This document shows, piece after piece, positions 1-12,153 of a stretch of 64,000 bases of DNA (the first letter of the stretch is position 1; every line of letters starts with the position of its first letter). The DNA is from Burkholderiales bacterium (GTDB lineage Bacteria > Pseudomonadota > Gammaproteobacteria > Burkholderiales > Burkholderiaceae_C): the NCBI GenBank assembly GCA_947474755.1, contig CANJJE010000002.1:62001-126000 (forward strand). The letters run 5' to 3'. The notes below the pieces were generated by a model. That model saw only the letters and a list, made by a program, of their open reading frames with translations. It searched no databases and was not told where the DNA came from. Position numbers and translations under genes: made by a program.

Positions 1-2
1 TG

Positions 3-38
3 CACCTGCCGCGCAACGGCATTAGCATGGGCGACTGA
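3..38 (+). CDS. C-terminal tail of an upstream gene (partial)
   Basis: An open frame enters from the window edge and stops with TGA at 36-38. Only about eleven residues are visible (HLPRNGISMGD). It ends 16 bases before the lemA start, so it may be the previous gene of the same operon. Too little is visible to name it, and it could be a chance open frame. Confidence 0.3.
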   Translation, partial: HLPRNGISMGD

Positions 39-54
39 CCTTCGAGGACATCCC

Positions 55-663
55 ATGCTGCGCAGACTTTGGCTAGCCGCTTTGGCCCTGACCGCAACGC
101 TCGCCCTGAGCGGCTGCGGCTATAACCAGTTCCAGAAGCTCGACGAAGACGTCAAGGCCAGTTGGTCCGAGGTTCTGAACCAGTACCAGCGGCGCGCCGA
201 CCTGATCCCGAACATCGTCGCCACCGTCAAGGGTGAAGCAAGCTTTGAGCAGGACACCCTGACCCAGGTGATCGAGGCGCGCTCGAAGGCCACCAGCATC
301 CAGGCCACACCGGAGCTGATCAACGACCCGGCGGCATTCCAGAAATTCCAGGCCGCGCAGGGTGAGTTGACCGGTGCCTTGAGCCGGCTGATGGTGGTCG
401 CCGAGCAGTACCCGAGCCTGAAGGCCAACCAGGGCTTCCAGGATCTGCGCGTGCAGCTCGAAGGCACCGAGAACCGGGTGACCGTGGCACGCAATCGCTA
501 CATCAAGACGGTGGCCGACTACAACGTGCTGGCGCGCAGCTTCCCCAGCAACCTGACGGCGATGGTGTTCGGCTACCAGGTCAAGCCGACGTTCACGGTG
601 CAGAACGAAGCCGAGATCTCGAAGCCGCCCGCGGTGAATTTCGACAAGCCTGCGGCCAAGTAA
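55..663 (+). CDS. lemA: LemA family lipoprotein
   Basis: A 202-residue LemA-family protein. The N-terminus is a lipoprotein signal with lipobox LSGC at residues 18-21, so the mature protein should be lipid-anchored at Cys21. The body is the helical LemA domain, recognisable from the WSEVLNQYQRRADLIPNIV segment near residues 35-55. The family's biochemical role is not established. A Shine-Dalgarno (GAGGAC) lies just before the ATG. Two TPM-domain genes follow with no gap, the usual LemA-TPM partnership in proteobacteria, which suggests a shared envelope function. Confidence 0.9.
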   Translation: MLRRLWLAALALTATLALSGCGYNQFQKLDEDVKASWSEVLNQYQRRADLIPNIVATVKGEASFEQDTLTQVIEARSKATSIQATPELINDPAAFQKFQAAQGELTGALSRLMVVAEQYPSLKANQGFQDLRVQLEGTENRVTVARNRYIKTVADYNVLARSFPSNLTAMVFGYQVKPTFTVQNEAEISKPPAVNFDKPAAK

Positions 664-1590
664 GTGAGGGCTGCGAGCGGCGGCACCCACGCAGCGCCCC
701 GGCTCGCGCGGGCGCTGTGGTGGATGTTCGGGCTCTGGTGCATCGGTGCCATCGCACACGCTCAGGACGTGCTGCCGGTGCCGCCGCTCTCAGCGCCCGT
801 GATTGATCAGACGGCGACGCTGGGTGAAGCGCAGCGCGCGGCGCTGATCGCCAAGCTGGCCGCGCTCGAGCAGCAGACGGGCAGCCAGATCGTCGTGCTG
901 ATGGTGCCAAGCACCCAGCCTGAAGACATCGCCGCCTATAGCCAGCGTGTCGGTGACCACTGGAAGATCGGCCGACGCGAGGTTGGCGACGGGCTGCTGA
1001 TCGTCGTGGCAAAGAACGACCGTCGCGTGCGCATCGAGGTGGCCAAAGCGCTCGAGGGTGCGGTCCCCGACCTGGCAGCGAAGCGGATCATCGACGCCCA
1101 GATCACCCCGGCGTTTCGCGCCGGTGACTACGCCGGCGGCTTGAGCGCCGCCGTGGATCAGCTGGGTGCACGCATCCGTGGCGAGGCCCTTCCCGCGCCG
1201 AGTCGACCGGATGCACAGCAACGAAGCCAGAGCAACGCGCCTTCGCTGGAATCGCTGGCCCTCTTCCTGTTCGTCATCGTGCCGATCGCGGGGGCGCTGT
1301 TCACCCGGATGATGGGCCGCAAGCTCGGCTCGCTGGCCACCGGCGGCATTGCCGGCGGCATCGGATGGTGGCTGACCGCCAGCGCGTTGCTGGCGGGTGC
1401 CGCCGGGCTGATCGCTGTGGTGCTGGTCGGGGTGTTGGGTGTGGGCTCCGTACGGCGTGGCGGCAGCTCGGGCGGCGTGCCGCCGATCATCTGGGGCGGT
1501 GGAGGCGGTTGGGGCAGTAGCGGCGGGGGTGGATTCAGCTCCGGCGGTGGCGGAGACTTTGGAGGCGGTGGCGCCTCCGGAGGATGGTGA
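664..1590 (+). CDS. TPM-domain (YgcG family) secreted/membrane protein
   Basis: A 308-residue protein starting at a GTG immediately after the lemA stop. It has an N-terminal signal peptide or anchor ending near AHA-QD, then a TPM domain (about residues 45-175, including IVVLMVPST and GDGLLIVVAKNDRRVRIEV). Two hydrophobic segments follow around residues 195-265. The last 35 residues or so are a Gly/Ser-rich tail of the kind seen in YgcG-like proteins. Its 3' end overlaps the next TPM gene by 7 bases. TPM domains have been linked to phosphatase activity or protein quality control; the precise role here is unknown. Confidence 0.85.
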   Translation: MRAASGGTHAAPRLARALWWMFGLWCIGAIAHAQDVLPVPPLSAPVIDQTATLGEAQRAALIAKLAALEQQTGSQIVVLMVPSTQPEDIAAYSQRVGDHWKIGRREVGDGLLIVVAKNDRRVRIEVAKALEGAVPDLAAKRIIDAQITPAFRAGDYAGGLSAAVDQLGARIRGEALPAPSRPDAQQRSQSNAPSLESLALFLFVIVPIAGALFTRMMGRKLGSLATGGIAGGIGWWLTASALLAGAAGLIAVVLVGVLGVGSVRRGGSSGGVPPIIWGGGGGWGSSGGGGFSSGGGGDFGGGGASGGW

Positions 1591-2099
1591 CCATGAACAC
1601 ACTGATCCGCATCCTGAAGCACCGCTGGCTGGACGAGACGGACGTCCAGCGGGCCCTCGGAACGGACACCCTGCACCGCATCGAAGAGCGTGTGGCCGCC
1701 AGCGAACGCGCCCATACCGGCGAGTTGCGGGTGTGCGTGGAGGCGGGCCTGCCACTGAGCTACCTGTGGCGTGGCGCGAGTGCACGCGAGCGCGCGATCG
1801 CCATGTTCGGCAAGTTGCGCGTCTGGGACACAGAGCGCAACAACGGCGTGCTGATCTATCTGCTGCTGGCCGAGCGGCGCATCGAGATCGTGGCCGATCG
1901 AGGCATCACCCATCGGGTGCCCGGGCACACGTGGCAGGACATCTCGGATGCCATGGCTGGCGCATTCAAGGGCGGCGACTATGCGCGTGGCCTGCTGGAC
2001 GCGGTAGACAGGGTCAGTGCTCTGCTGGCGCAGCAGTTTCCGGCCGATCCAGCTCAGGTGAATCCGAACGAGCTGCCAGATCGTCCAGACGTGCGCTGA
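1584..2099 (+). CDS. TPM-domain protein, signal-less
   Basis: A 171-residue TPM-domain protein overlapping the preceding gene by 7 bases. It has no signal peptide or transmembrane segment, but the TPM core is clear (TGELRVCVEAGLPL, NNGVLIYLLLAERRIEIVADRG, and a C-terminal FKGGDYARGLLDAV). ATG codons at 1584 and 1593 are both possible starts. It forms the third member of the lemA-TPM-TPM operon, giving one exported and one apparently cytoplasmic TPM protein. The overlap implies translational coupling. Confidence 0.85.
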   Translation: MVTMNTLIRILKHRWLDETDVQRALGTDTLHRIEERVAASERAHTGELRVCVEAGLPLSYLWRGASARERAIAMFGKLRVWDTERNNGVLIYLLLAERRIEIVADRGITHRVPGHTWQDISDAMAGAFKGGDYARGLLDAVDRVSALLAQQFPADPAQVNPNELPDRPDVR

Positions 2100-2124
2100 A
2101 ACCCTGACCACTGTCGCGAACATG

Positions 2125-2149
2125 AAAAAACCCGCCACGAGGGCGGGTT
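2125..2149 (-). terminator. Rho-independent terminator of the atp operon
   Basis: An 8-bp perfect stem (AACCCGCC pairing with GGCGGGTT) with a 5-base loop, followed on the minus strand by a run of T. It lies 25 bases beyond the atpC stop. It also sits between the converging lemA/TPM operon and atpC. Confidence 0.9.
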
Positions 2150-2173
2150 GCATTCAGTGCAGCACTGCTGCCG

Positions 2174-2590
2174 TCACTTCTTGCGAAACTTTCGCAGGGC
2201 AGCGATCTGGGCGGCCATCGCGGCGAACTCGCTCTGCGCCTTCGCGAAATCGATATCGCTCTTGGCGTTCTTCATCGCTTCTTCGGCACGCTGCTTGGCG
2301 TCGGTAGCCTTGGCTTCGTCCAGATCCTTGCCTCGGATGGCGGTGTCAGCCAGCACGGTCACCGTGCCCGGCTGCACCTCCAGGATGCCGCCAGCAACGA
2401 ACACGAATTCTTCGGCGTCGTTGTCGGCCCGGACAATACGCACCGCGCCCGGCTTGATGCGGGTGATCAAGGGCGTGTGGCGGGGATAGATGCCCAGTTC
2501 GCCTTCTTCGCCCGGCAAAGCCACGAACTTGGCCTCGCCGGAGAAGATGGACTCCTCGGCGGATACGACGTCTACATGGAGGGTGGCCAT
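2174..2590 (-). CDS. atpC: ATP synthase F1 epsilon subunit
   Basis: A 138-residue F1 epsilon subunit, the last gene of the atp operon. The N-terminal beta-sandwich is clear ([36 protein letters not shown]) and a C-terminal helical hairpin follows ([19 protein letters not shown]). Epsilon belongs to the central stalk and inhibits ATP hydrolysis in bacterial enzymes. The start is 12 bases downstream of the atpD stop. Confidence 0.98.
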   Translation of the reverse strand: MATLHVDVVSAEESIFSGEAKFVALPGEEGELGIYPRHTPLITRIKPGAVRIVRADNDAEEFVFVAGGILEVQPGTVTVLADTAIRGKDLDEAKATDAKQRAEEAMKNAKSDIDFAKAQSEFAAMAAQIAALRKFRKK

Positions 2591-2602
2591 GGTGATGAAT
2601 CC

Positions 2603-4953
<2,351 letters not shown>

Positions 4954-4985
4954 CAATGAACTCCTCGAATTGCCGCGTGGCCGCA

Positions 4986-5054
4986 GCCGACGCCGGGCCG
5001 TCCCAGGGCGGCTGCACGCCCCCTCGGGGGACAGGAACGAAGTGACGTGGGGAC
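4986..5054. repeat. Intergenic GC-rich palindromic repeat, copy A
   Basis: The atpA-atpG spacer holds a block beginning GCCGACGC, then CGGGCCG, then a perfect CCCCC-TC-GGGGG hairpin, and a tail with GAAGTGACGTGGGG. The same layout occurs in the atpF-atpE spacer (copy B). Elements of this form are common between genes in Comamonadaceae-like genomes, from memory. It may act as an mRNA stability or processing element. Confidence 0.45.
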
Positions 5055-5062
5055 CAACATGT

Positions 5063-6616
5063 TCAGGCGAAGGACTTCTTGAATGACGCAACGGCGGACG
5101 ACAACTCGGCTTCCGAGTCCTTGTCGAGCGCCTTCGCGTCTTCGATCTTCTTGAGCAGGCCGGCGTGGCTGGTCTTCAGGTACTGGTGCAGGCCTGATTC
5201 GAAGGCCAGGACCTTCTTCACATCCACATCGTCCATGAATCCCTTGTTGACAGCGAACAGCGTCGCACCCATCAGCGAGATCGGCAGCGGCGAGTACTGG
5301 GCCTGCTTCAACAACTCGGTCACGCGGGCACCGCGGTCGAGCTGCTTGCGGGTGGCTTCGTCGAGGTCAGAAGCGAACTGCGCGAAGGCAGCCAGCTCGC
5401 GGTACTGCGCCAGGTCGGTACGGATTCCGCCGGACAGGCTCTTGATGACCTTGGTCTGCGCCGCACCGCCGACACGCGACACCGAGATGCCAGCATTGAT
5501 GGCAGGGCGGATACCGGCGTTGAACAGCGAGGTTTCCAGAAAGATCTGACCGTCGGTGATCGAGATCACATTGGTCGGCACGAAGGCGGATACGTCACCG
5601 GCTTGCGTTTCAATGATCGGCAGCGCCGTGAGGGAACCGGTCTTGCCCTTGACGGCGCCCTTGGTGAAGGCCTCGACATAGTCGGCGTTCACGCGAGCAG
5701 CACGCTCGAGCAGGCGACTGTGAAGGTAGAACACGTCGCCGGGGTAGGCTTCACGACCTGGTGGACGGCGCAGCAGCAACGACACCTGACGATAGGCCAC
5801 GGCCTGTTTGGATAAATCGTCGTACACGATCAACGCGTCTTCGCCACGGTCGCGGAAATATTCACCCATCGTGCAGCCCGAGTAGGCCGACACGTATTGC
5901 ATGGCAGCGGATTCGGCAGCCGTTGCGGCCACCACGATGGTGTATTCCATCGCGCCATTGGCTTCCAGCGAGCGCACCACGTTCTTCACCGACGAGGCCT
6001 TCTGGCCGATCGCGACGTAGATGCAGGTCATGTTCTGGCCGCGCTGGTTGATGATCGCGTCGATCGCGACCGCGGTCTTGCCGGTCTGACGGTCGCCAAT
6101 GATCAGTTCACGCTGGCCTCGGCCGACTGGCACCATCGAGTCGATCGACTTCAGGCCGGTCTGCATCGGCTGGTCCACTGATTTCCGCGCGATCACGCCT
6201 GGCGCGATCTTTTCGATCGGCATCGACAGCTGGGCATTGATCGGGCCCTTGCCGTCGATCGGCTGGCCCAGCGCATTGACTACGCGGCCTTTGAGCTCTG
6301 GCCCGACCGGCACCTCCAGGATGCGGCCCGTGCACTTGACGGTGTCGCCTTCGGCGATGTGTTCATATTCACCCAAGATCACAGCGCCGACGGAGTCGCG
6401 CTCGAGGTTCAGCGCGAGGCCGAAGGTCAAGGCTCCATCGGGCGAGGCCGGGAACTCGAGCATTTCGCCCTGCATCACGTCCGACAGGCCGTGCACGCGG
6501 CAGATGCCGTCCGCCACCGACACGACCGTGCCCTGGTTGCGGATGTCGGTCGAAGCGCCAAGGCCTTCAATGCGGCTCTTGATGAGTTCGGAAATCTCTG
6601 CGGGATTCAGTTGCAT
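5063..6616 (-). CDS. atpA: ATP synthase F1 alpha subunit
   Basis: A 517-residue alpha subunit. The N-terminus [18 protein letters not shown] is canonical. The P-loop GDRQTGKT is at residues 174-181, and the arginine-finger region VSRVGGAAQ lies further on. Alpha alternates with beta in the F1 hexamer and carries the non-catalytic nucleotide sites. Upstream is atpH and downstream atpG. Confidence 0.99.
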   Translation of the reverse strand: MQLNPAEISELIKSRIEGLGASTDIRNQGTVVSVADGICRVHGLSDVMQGEMLEFPASPDGALTFGLALNLERDSVGAVILGEYEHIAEGDTVKCTGRILEVPVGPELKGRVVNALGQPIDGKGPINAQLSMPIEKIAPGVIARKSVDQPMQTGLKSIDSMVPVGRGQRELIIGDRQTGKTAVAIDAIINQRGQNMTCIYVAIGQKASSVKNVVRSLEANGAMEYTIVVAATAAESAAMQYVSAYSGCTMGEYFRDRGEDALIVYDDLSKQAVAYRQVSLLLRRPPGREAYPGDVFYLHSRLLERAARVNADYVEAFTKGAVKGKTGSLTALPIIETQAGDVSAFVPTNVISITDGQIFLETSLFNAGIRPAINAGISVSRVGGAAQTKVIKSLSGGIRTDLAQYRELAAFAQFASDLDEATRKQLDRGARVTELLKQAQYSPLPISLMGATLFAVNKGFMDDVDVKKVLAFESGLHQYLKTSHAGLLKKIEDAKALDKDSEAELSSAVASFKKSFA

Positions 6617-6705
6617 GCTCTATCTCCTGTCTGTGCTCACGCGCGGTCGGCGTGTTGCTCGTCAGAGTGAATGACGTGGATGTTTGGTAGCGATTCGCAC
6701 AGCCT

Positions 6706-7239
6706 TCAGGCCGTCAGCGCCACCCGCATTTGTTCAAGACGCGCCTTGACCGAGGTGTCCATCACCTCATCGCCAACGACGACTCGGATGCCACCGATCA
6801 GCTCGGGTTCGAGTTGCACCGTGACACTCAGCTTGCGGGCGAAGTGCTTTTCCAGCGTGGCGACGACGTCGGGCAGTTGAGCGAGTTCGATCGGGAAGGC
6901 GCTGAACACCGTTGCATCGGACACGCCAGCGCTGGCATTGGCCAGCGCATGGAATTGCGCCGCGATTTCCGGCAGCACGGTCAGCCGTCCGTTGTCGATC
7001 ACGGTGCTGAGGAAGTTCTTCATCGGTGCCGACAGCGGCGTCGAGACCACCGAGGCGATCAGCTCGAAGATCTGTTCAGCGCTGACTTTCGGGCTGGCGG
7101 CAAACTGGCGCAACTGCTCGTTGTCTGCAACCGCCGCGAGGGCGTCGATCTGCTGCGACACCGATTTCACATCGCCCCGTCCAGCGACATCAAACAAGGC
7201 TTCAGCGTAGGGCCTGGCCAGTGTGGCAAGTTCAGCCAT
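6706..7239 (-). CDS. atpH: ATP synthase F1 delta subunit
   Basis: A 177-residue delta (OSCP-like) subunit that links the peripheral stalk to the F1 head. The family signature is clear at both ends: [19 protein letters not shown] at the N-terminus and [21 protein letters not shown] near the C-terminus. It lies between atpF (32 bases upstream) and atpA (89 bases downstream). Confidence 0.98.
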   Translation of the reverse strand: MAELATLARPYAEALFDVAGRGDVKSVSQQIDALAAVADNEQLRQFAASPKVSAEQIFELIASVVSTPLSAPMKNFLSTVIDNGRLTVLPEIAAQFHALANASAGVSDATVFSAFPIELAQLPDVVATLEKHFARKLSVTVQLEPELIGGIRVVVGDEVMDTSVKARLEQMRVALTA

Positions 7240-7271
7240 GGATCAATACTCCGACGAATGGCCGAGGGCAG

Positions 7272-7742
7272 TCAAAGCTCGACCTTCAGGCGGTTGAGCA
7301 GCTCGGCGTGGATGCCGGGATTGACTTCACGCCTGAGGATCTGCTCAGCACCCTTGACAGCCAGCACCGCGACCTGCTCACGCAGCGCCTCGCGCGCCTT
7401 GAACGCCTCCTGCTCTGCTTCGGCCTTGGCGGCGGCGACGATCTTGGCGCCTTCGTCGTTGGCGCGAGCTTTGGCCTCCTCGATCATCGATTGCGCCAGA
7501 CGCTCGGCATCGGCCAGGCGTTGAGCGGCATCTGTGCGCGCCGCGGACAACTGCTCCTCGACGCGCTTGTTCGCGGTACTCAATTCGGCCTTGGCCTTGT
7601 CGGCGGCCGACAGGCCATCGGCGATGCGCGCGGCACGCTCGTCCAGCGCCTTGACGATCGGCGGCCAGACGTACTTCATCGTGAACCCGACCAGGATCAG
7701 GAACACGATCATCTGGATGATCAGAGTCGCATTGATGTTCAC
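7272..7742 (-). CDS. atpF: ATP synthase Fo b subunit
   Basis: A 156-residue b subunit: one N-terminal transmembrane helix (about residues 5-27) followed by a long charged, Ala-rich coiled coil, as expected for the peripheral stalk. The start is a GTG at 7742 giving MNINATLI, the family-typical N-terminus, with AGAGG upstream. The frame is open for 104 codons further upstream, but that part overlaps atpE and is not protein-like. Confidence 0.97.
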   Translation of the reverse strand: MNINATLIIQMIVFLILVGFTMKYVWPPIVKALDERAARIADGLSAADKAKAELSTANKRVEEQLSAARTDAAQRLADAERLAQSMIEEAKARANDEGAKIVAAAKAEAEQEAFKAREALREQVAVLAVKGAEQILRREVNPGIHAELLNRLKVEL

Positions 7743-7775
7743 GTGGTTTGCCTCTGAAATGTGGACCTCAACCAA

Positions 7776-7853
7776 GCCGACGCTGCGCAACCGGCTTTGC
7801 CGGGCCGCTGGCGTTGCCCCTTGAGGGGAGCGGCAAAGCCGCTTCGGAGTGAG
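7776..7853. repeat. Intergenic GC-rich palindromic repeat, copy B
   Basis: The atpF-atpE spacer contains GCCGACGC, then CCGGGCCG, then a CCCCTTGAGGGG hairpin and a second GCGGCAAAGCCGC hairpin. The order and spacing resemble copy A at 4986-5054, though the sequences are not identical. Confidence 0.45.
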
Positions 7854-7855
7854 CC

Positions 7856-8128
<273 letters not shown>

Positions 8129-8184
8129 CTAAAGGGGAAGTGTTGAGGGAAAAGAAAAAACAGGGAATCGGGCAGGCTGGCGCT

Positions 8185-9045
8185 TCAGTGCTTGTCGTGC
8201 GCCTGGCCCACGTAGACCAGCGTCAACATCATGAAGACGAAGGCCTGCAGCGTGATGATCAGGATGTGGAATATGGCCCACACCGTACCGGCAATGATGT
8301 GACCGAGAGCCAGCGCGATGCCGGTACCGGTGAAGGCGAAGGCGCCACCCATCAAGGCAATCAGAAAGAAGATCAGCTCGCCAGCGTACATGTTGCCGAA
8401 CAACCGCATGCCGTGCGACACGGTCTTGGCGACGAACTCGATCAGCTGCATCGCCAGGTTGACCGGGGCGAGGAACCACTTGTCCCCGAACGGCGCCGAG
8501 ATCAACTCGTGCGTCCAGCCGCCCGCGCCCTTGATCTTGATGTTGTAGTAGACACACAGCAGCAGCACGGCCAGCGACAGGCCCATCGTCACCGACAGGT
8601 CGGCGGTGGGCACCACGCGCATGTAGTCCTTGAAGCCCAGCGCCGGCCCCACGCTATGCCAGATGGCGGGAATCAGGTCGACTGGCAGCAGATCCATTGC
8701 GTTCATCAGGAAGATCCAGACGAACACGGTAAGCGCCAGCGGAGCGACGAACTTGCGGCTCTCGGCGCTGTGCACGATGCCCTTGGCCTGCGAGTCGACC
8801 ATCTCGACGAGGATCTCCACTGCAGCCTGGTAGCGCCCCGGCACGCCCGACGTGGCACGCCGGGCGCCCAGCCACAACAGCCAGCATCCGACGATCCCAA
8901 GCGACACGGCCCAGAAAACCGAGTCCATGTTGACAATGGAGAAATCCACCACCGCCGTCTGCTTGCTCGTCTGCAGATGCTGTAAATGGTGGACGATGTA
9001 CTCGCCTGCGGTGGGCGCGTGCCCTTCGTGAACCTCGGCTGCCAT
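8185..9045 (-). CDS. atpB: ATP synthase Fo a subunit
   Basis: A 286-residue a subunit, a multi-pass membrane protein. The [13 protein letters not shown] segment carries the essential arginine that faces the c ring, and the C-terminal helix ([17 protein letters not shown]) is characteristic. The start is the ATG at 9045 ([20 protein letters not shown]). The longer open frame upstream overlaps atpI and is not protein-like. Confidence 0.97.
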   Translation of the reverse strand: MAAEVHEGHAPTAGEYIVHHLQHLQTSKQTAVVDFSIVNMDSVFWAVSLGIVGCWLLWLGARRATSGVPGRYQAAVEILVEMVDSQAKGIVHSAESRKFVAPLALTVFVWIFLMNAMDLLPVDLIPAIWHSVGPALGFKDYMRVVPTADLSVTMGLSLAVLLLCVYYNIKIKGAGGWTHELISAPFGDKWFLAPVNLAMQLIEFVAKTVSHGMRLFGNMYAGELIFFLIALMGGAFAFTGTGIALALGHIIAGTVWAIFHILIITLQAFVFMMLTLVYVGQAHDKH

Positions 9046-9062
9046 GTGTTCTTGTTCCCCGC

Positions 9063-9548
9063 TCAAGCTTTCGCGCGGCCGCGCCATGAGAGCGCGACCC
9101 AGTAAACCTGCAGACACAGCACCAGACTTACCAGCAAAGCCGGCCAGTAAAGGGGCTGCACGATCTTCGGCGCCAGCATCAGCATCAGCACCGTGACCGC
9201 GATCTTGACAAACTCCCACAACACGAAACTGACAGCGCCGCTGCCGGGTGACATGCTGGAGAGCGAACTGGTCATGCCTCGCGCCATGAGGGCCGCCGGC
9301 ACCACCGCCGTGGCAGCACCGTACAGCGCCGATCCGATGACCTGCGGATGATCGAGAAACAGCCCCAGCAAAGCCGCCGACAGACACCCCACCACCACCT
9401 GCGCCGCAATCACTCGCCACGGCGAGACCTGAGGTTTGCGCACACGCAAGTCTCGGGCCTCCGCACGAGTCAGTGGAGTGATGGGCGGGTCTTCTGCCTC
9501 ATCTTCGAATCCTCTGCTTGCCACCCGATGGGCGATTGAATCAGTCAT
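9063..9548 (-). CDS. atpI: ATP synthase subunit I (AtpI)
   Basis: A 161-residue small membrane protein with about four transmembrane segments after a polar N-terminus of roughly 40 residues. It is the first gene of the atp operon, 17 bases before atpB. AtpI-family proteins assist c-ring assembly or ion supply. The sequence is poorly conserved, so the assignment rests on position, size and topology. Confidence 0.85.
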   Translation of the reverse strand: MTDSIAHRVASRGFEDEAEDPPITPLTRAEARDLRVRKPQVSPWRVIAAQVVVGCLSAALLGLFLDHPQVIGSALYGAATAVVPAALMARGMTSSLSSMSPGSGAVSFVLWEFVKIAVTVLMLMLAPKIVQPLYWPALLVSLVLCLQVYWVALSWRGRAKA

Positions 9549-9583
9549 CGGACGGGTTACATTGAATTTCAGCTCAGCCTTCG

Positions 9584-9613
9584 ATTATACGTGCAAACCC
9601 GCAGTCTTCTCAA
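9584..9613 (-). promoter_or_regulatory. Sigma-70 promoter of the atp operon
   Basis: On the minus strand, TTGAGA (5 of 6 matches to the -35 consensus) at 9608-9613 is followed after 18 bases by a perfect TATAAT at 9584-9589. It lies 36 bases upstream of the atpI ATG, the first gene of the operon. Confidence 0.85.
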
Positions 9614-9690
9614 GCCCGAATTCGACGCAGTGGCCGCCAGGCGTTTTTGGCCGACAGCCCCCTAGCGCACCGATCGCTTGAGTTCGGCGC

Positions 9691-10590
9691 TCAGACGAAC
9701 AGGTTGGCAGGCAGGCCAGGCACCTCCACCCGCATCGACAGGACACAGCCCGCCAATGGTTGCAAGGCGAGTTCGGCGGCAGGTCGGTTTTCACGCGCGG
9801 TGGTGATGTACAGCGTCTTCAGGTCAACGCCGCCGAAACACGGCATCGTCGGGCAGCGCACTGGCAGGGGCACCTTTCGCAGCACTTGGCCGGAAGGCGA
9901 CAGGCACAGCAACTGCTGGCCCTCGAACATCGCGACCCAGTAATTGCCCGCTGCATCGACGGCAGCGCCGTCAGGTCGGCCACCGTAGTCGGCCGGGGTC
10001 GGGCCCGCTGGCTTCAGTGGAAACTGGCAGAAAACACGCCGACCACTGAGCGAGCCATCAGTCGCATCGAAATCAAAGGCATGGATGACGTGAGCCTTGG
10101 TGTCGCTCCAGTACAGGGTGCGGCCATCAGGGCTCCAGGCCAGCCCATTGGAGGTGGTGATGCCGTCGGCACACTTCGTCAGACTGTCGCGATAGAAGCG
10201 ATACAGCGCCGCCCGGGGAGCGTCTCGGGGCTCGTAGATCGTCCCGACCCAGAAGCGACCTTGCGGATCGCACTTGCCATCATTGAAGCGCTCGATTTGC
10301 GGGTCGTAAGGAGGCGCCATCAGCCTGGTACGCAGGCCGGTGCGGGTCTCGAAGCGCCACAGTCCGTCGCGTGCGGCCAGCAGCAGGCCCCCGTCAAGCA
10401 TCGGCGCCAGGCTCGCGACCTCGGTGTCGAAAGTCCACTGCGACAAGTCGCCGGTCGCCGGGTCGTAGCGATTCACGCAGCGTCCCGGGATGTCGCAGTA
10501 GTACAGCACCTGCTCACGCGGGTGCCATGTCGGCGACTCGCCGAGCGCACAGGGGAGCGTCACCGCCGCCGTGATGTCAACGTCTTGCAC
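9691..10590 (-). CDS. SMP-30/gluconolactonase family protein
   Basis: A 299-residue SMP-30/Gnl/LRE beta-propeller protein. Family blocks are visible: ALGESPTWHPREQVLYYCDI at the start, FNDGKCDPQGRFWVGT, TTSNGLAWSPDGRTLYWSDT and PDGAAVDAAGNYWVA. These carry the metal-binding Glu, Asn and Asp residues. Members hydrolyse sugar lactones. It begins at a GTG 19 bases after the aldose epimerase, so the two probably act in the same sugar-oxidation pathway. Confidence 0.9.
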   Translation of the reverse strand: MQDVDITAAVTLPCALGESPTWHPREQVLYYCDIPGRCVNRYDPATGDLSQWTFDTEVASLAPMLDGGLLLAARDGLWRFETRTGLRTRLMAPPYDPQIERFNDGKCDPQGRFWVGTIYEPRDAPRAALYRFYRDSLTKCADGITTSNGLAWSPDGRTLYWSDTKAHVIHAFDFDATDGSLSGRRVFCQFPLKPAGPTPADYGGRPDGAAVDAAGNYWVAMFEGQQLLCLSPSGQVLRKVPLPVRCPTMPCFGGVDLKTLYITTARENRPAAELALQPLAGCVLSMRVEVPGLPANLFV

Positions 10591-10609
10591 AGCCGAGTCC
10601 TTGCACCGT

Positions 10610-11494
10610 TCACAACACCGAGACGTCGAGCATCATCGCCGCCTCTGATTTCCCGCCGGGTTGCAACGTACGCAATCCAAGTGCCGCCGGGTCATCACTG
10701 TGGATCGCATCGCTGACATGGCTGACCGGTTCGACGCAGAAGTACCGCTTGTCAGGCGGTGTGTAGATCACCAGTCGCGTCAGGTTCGAGCTCAGCCGCA
10801 ATGAAAGCAGCTCGTCGCGGATATCTGCCGGGCCCCGCCAGCCCTGGAAGCAATGGTCAAAACGCAAGCCAGAGACCTCGCCATCGATACCAGGTTGCGC
10901 TGCCCTGCGCACCGGCAGCTGTGTTTCGTCCGGATCCCAGCGTTCGCTCACCGTGATGTGCAGGTGGCTGCGATCGCGCTTCGGGAAGTACGGGTGCCAG
11001 CCGAGCCCGACAGGCTGCGCGATATCAGCGGTGTTGGTCACGGCCAGCGTCACGACCAGCGAGTGCGGGGTCAGAACAAAACCCTGCAACGCCTCAAAGG
11101 CGAACGGCCAGTGTGCATCCGGTGCGTGCCGATAGCGCAGAAGCACATCAGTCTCGCGGTGCGCCACCACCTCCCAGGCGCGCAGCCAACCCACGCCGTG
11201 CACGGAGTGCGGGTTGTCGTCGAAGTTGGGGGCAGTGCTGTAGTCGCGACCCTGCCAACGGAAGCGCTGGTAAGCCAAACGGTTCGAGTAAGGCACCAGC
11301 GGGTAGCACGCCGACTGCCGCGCTGCGACCAGGTCGCCGGGCTCGGTTGAACGAAGGATCGGCGTGCTGCGATGCCACAGGCCGGCTATCGAGCCACCCA
11401 GATCAGCGCGCAGCGCAAGACGCAAGTCGCCAGCATGCACTTCGACCGCACGCGCGGGGTCATGCCCCCCCTGAACAGGAGCTGCGTTGTTCAA
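10610..11494 (-). CDS. Aldose 1-epimerase family protein
   Basis: A 294-residue aldose 1-epimerase (galactose mutarotase-like) protein. Visible landmarks are YPLVPYSNRL, a DNPHSVHGVGWLRAW block with the catalytic-type His, and LGWHPYFP. It would interconvert sugar anomers, supplying substrate for dehydrogenase and lactonase steps. The start is a TTG whose TTGA overlaps the stop of the preceding acetyltransferase gene, so translation is probably coupled. The specific sugar cannot be told. Confidence 0.88.
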   Translation of the reverse strand: MNNAAPVQGGHDPARAVEVHAGDLRLALRADLGGSIAGLWHRSTPILRSTEPGDLVAARQSACYPLVPYSNRLAYQRFRWQGRDYSTAPNFDDNPHSVHGVGWLRAWEVVAHRETDVLLRYRHAPDAHWPFAFEALQGFVLTPHSLVVTLAVTNTADIAQPVGLGWHPYFPKRDRSHLHITVSERWDPDETQLPVRRAAQPGIDGEVSGLRFDHCFQGWRGPADIRDELLSLRLSSNLTRLVIYTPPDKRYFCVEPVSHVSDAIHSDDPAALGLRTLQPGGKSEAAMMLDVSVL

Positions 11495-11982
11495 TCCAGT
11501 TCAGCCTTGAGATAGTGCGATCCAGCGATCGGGCTGAAGTAATAGGGAGGAATTTCCTCAAAGCCCAGCGAGGTGTAGAGGCTGCGCGCCGCCTCCATGT
11601 CGTCAAGTGTGTCGAGCAGCGTCACCGAGTAGCCGGCACGGCGAGCTTCGTCCAGCAGGGCCTGCGCCATCAGCCGCCCCAGGCCGAAACGGCGGAACGC
11701 CGGCCGCACGTAGAGGCGCTTCATCTCGCAGGCGTTGGCGTAATCGACATCGGCCAGCCCCCGGAAAGCACCACAACCGGCCAGCTCGCCATCGACGAAA
11801 ACCAGCATCAGATGGCCTTCGGGTGGCGCATAAGGGCCGGGCAGGCTGGCCAGCTCGGCGTCGAAGTTCTGAAACTCGAGATCGATGCCCAGGCTGTTCG
11901 CGTACTCGCGGAAGATCCCACGCGCGAGTTCGACCAACTCGTCGTCATCGGGCGTCACGAGGCTGATATCGGGGAGCGACAT
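11491..11982 (-). CDS. GNAT family N-acetyltransferase
   Basis: A 163-residue GNAT acetyltransferase. The acetyl-CoA-binding motif A is present as MKRLYVRPAFRRFGLGRLMAQ (about residues 87-107), followed by YTSLGFEEIPPYY. It opens a three-gene operon with the epimerase and lactonase. The substrate is unknown. Confidence 0.88.
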   Translation of the reverse strand: MSLPDISLVTPDDDELVELARGIFREYANSLGIDLEFQNFDAELASLPGPYAPPEGHLMLVFVDGELAGCGAFRGLADVDYANACEMKRLYVRPAFRRFGLGRLMAQALLDEARRAGYSVTLLDTLDDMEAARSLYTSLGFEEIPPYYFSPIAGSHYLKAELD

Positions 11983-12153
11983 GGGCTGTGCAAGGGTTGT
12001 GCGCGAATCAGTTTATCGCCGAGCCGAAGGCTGCCCGGTCGGGCTTGCGACCGCGCATCCGCCTGCTTGACTGTCGCGGTGGGATATGCCCGCAGCGATG
12101 CACGCAGCGACATATGATGCAAACGATTGCACGCCAGTGATCATGAGATTGTG

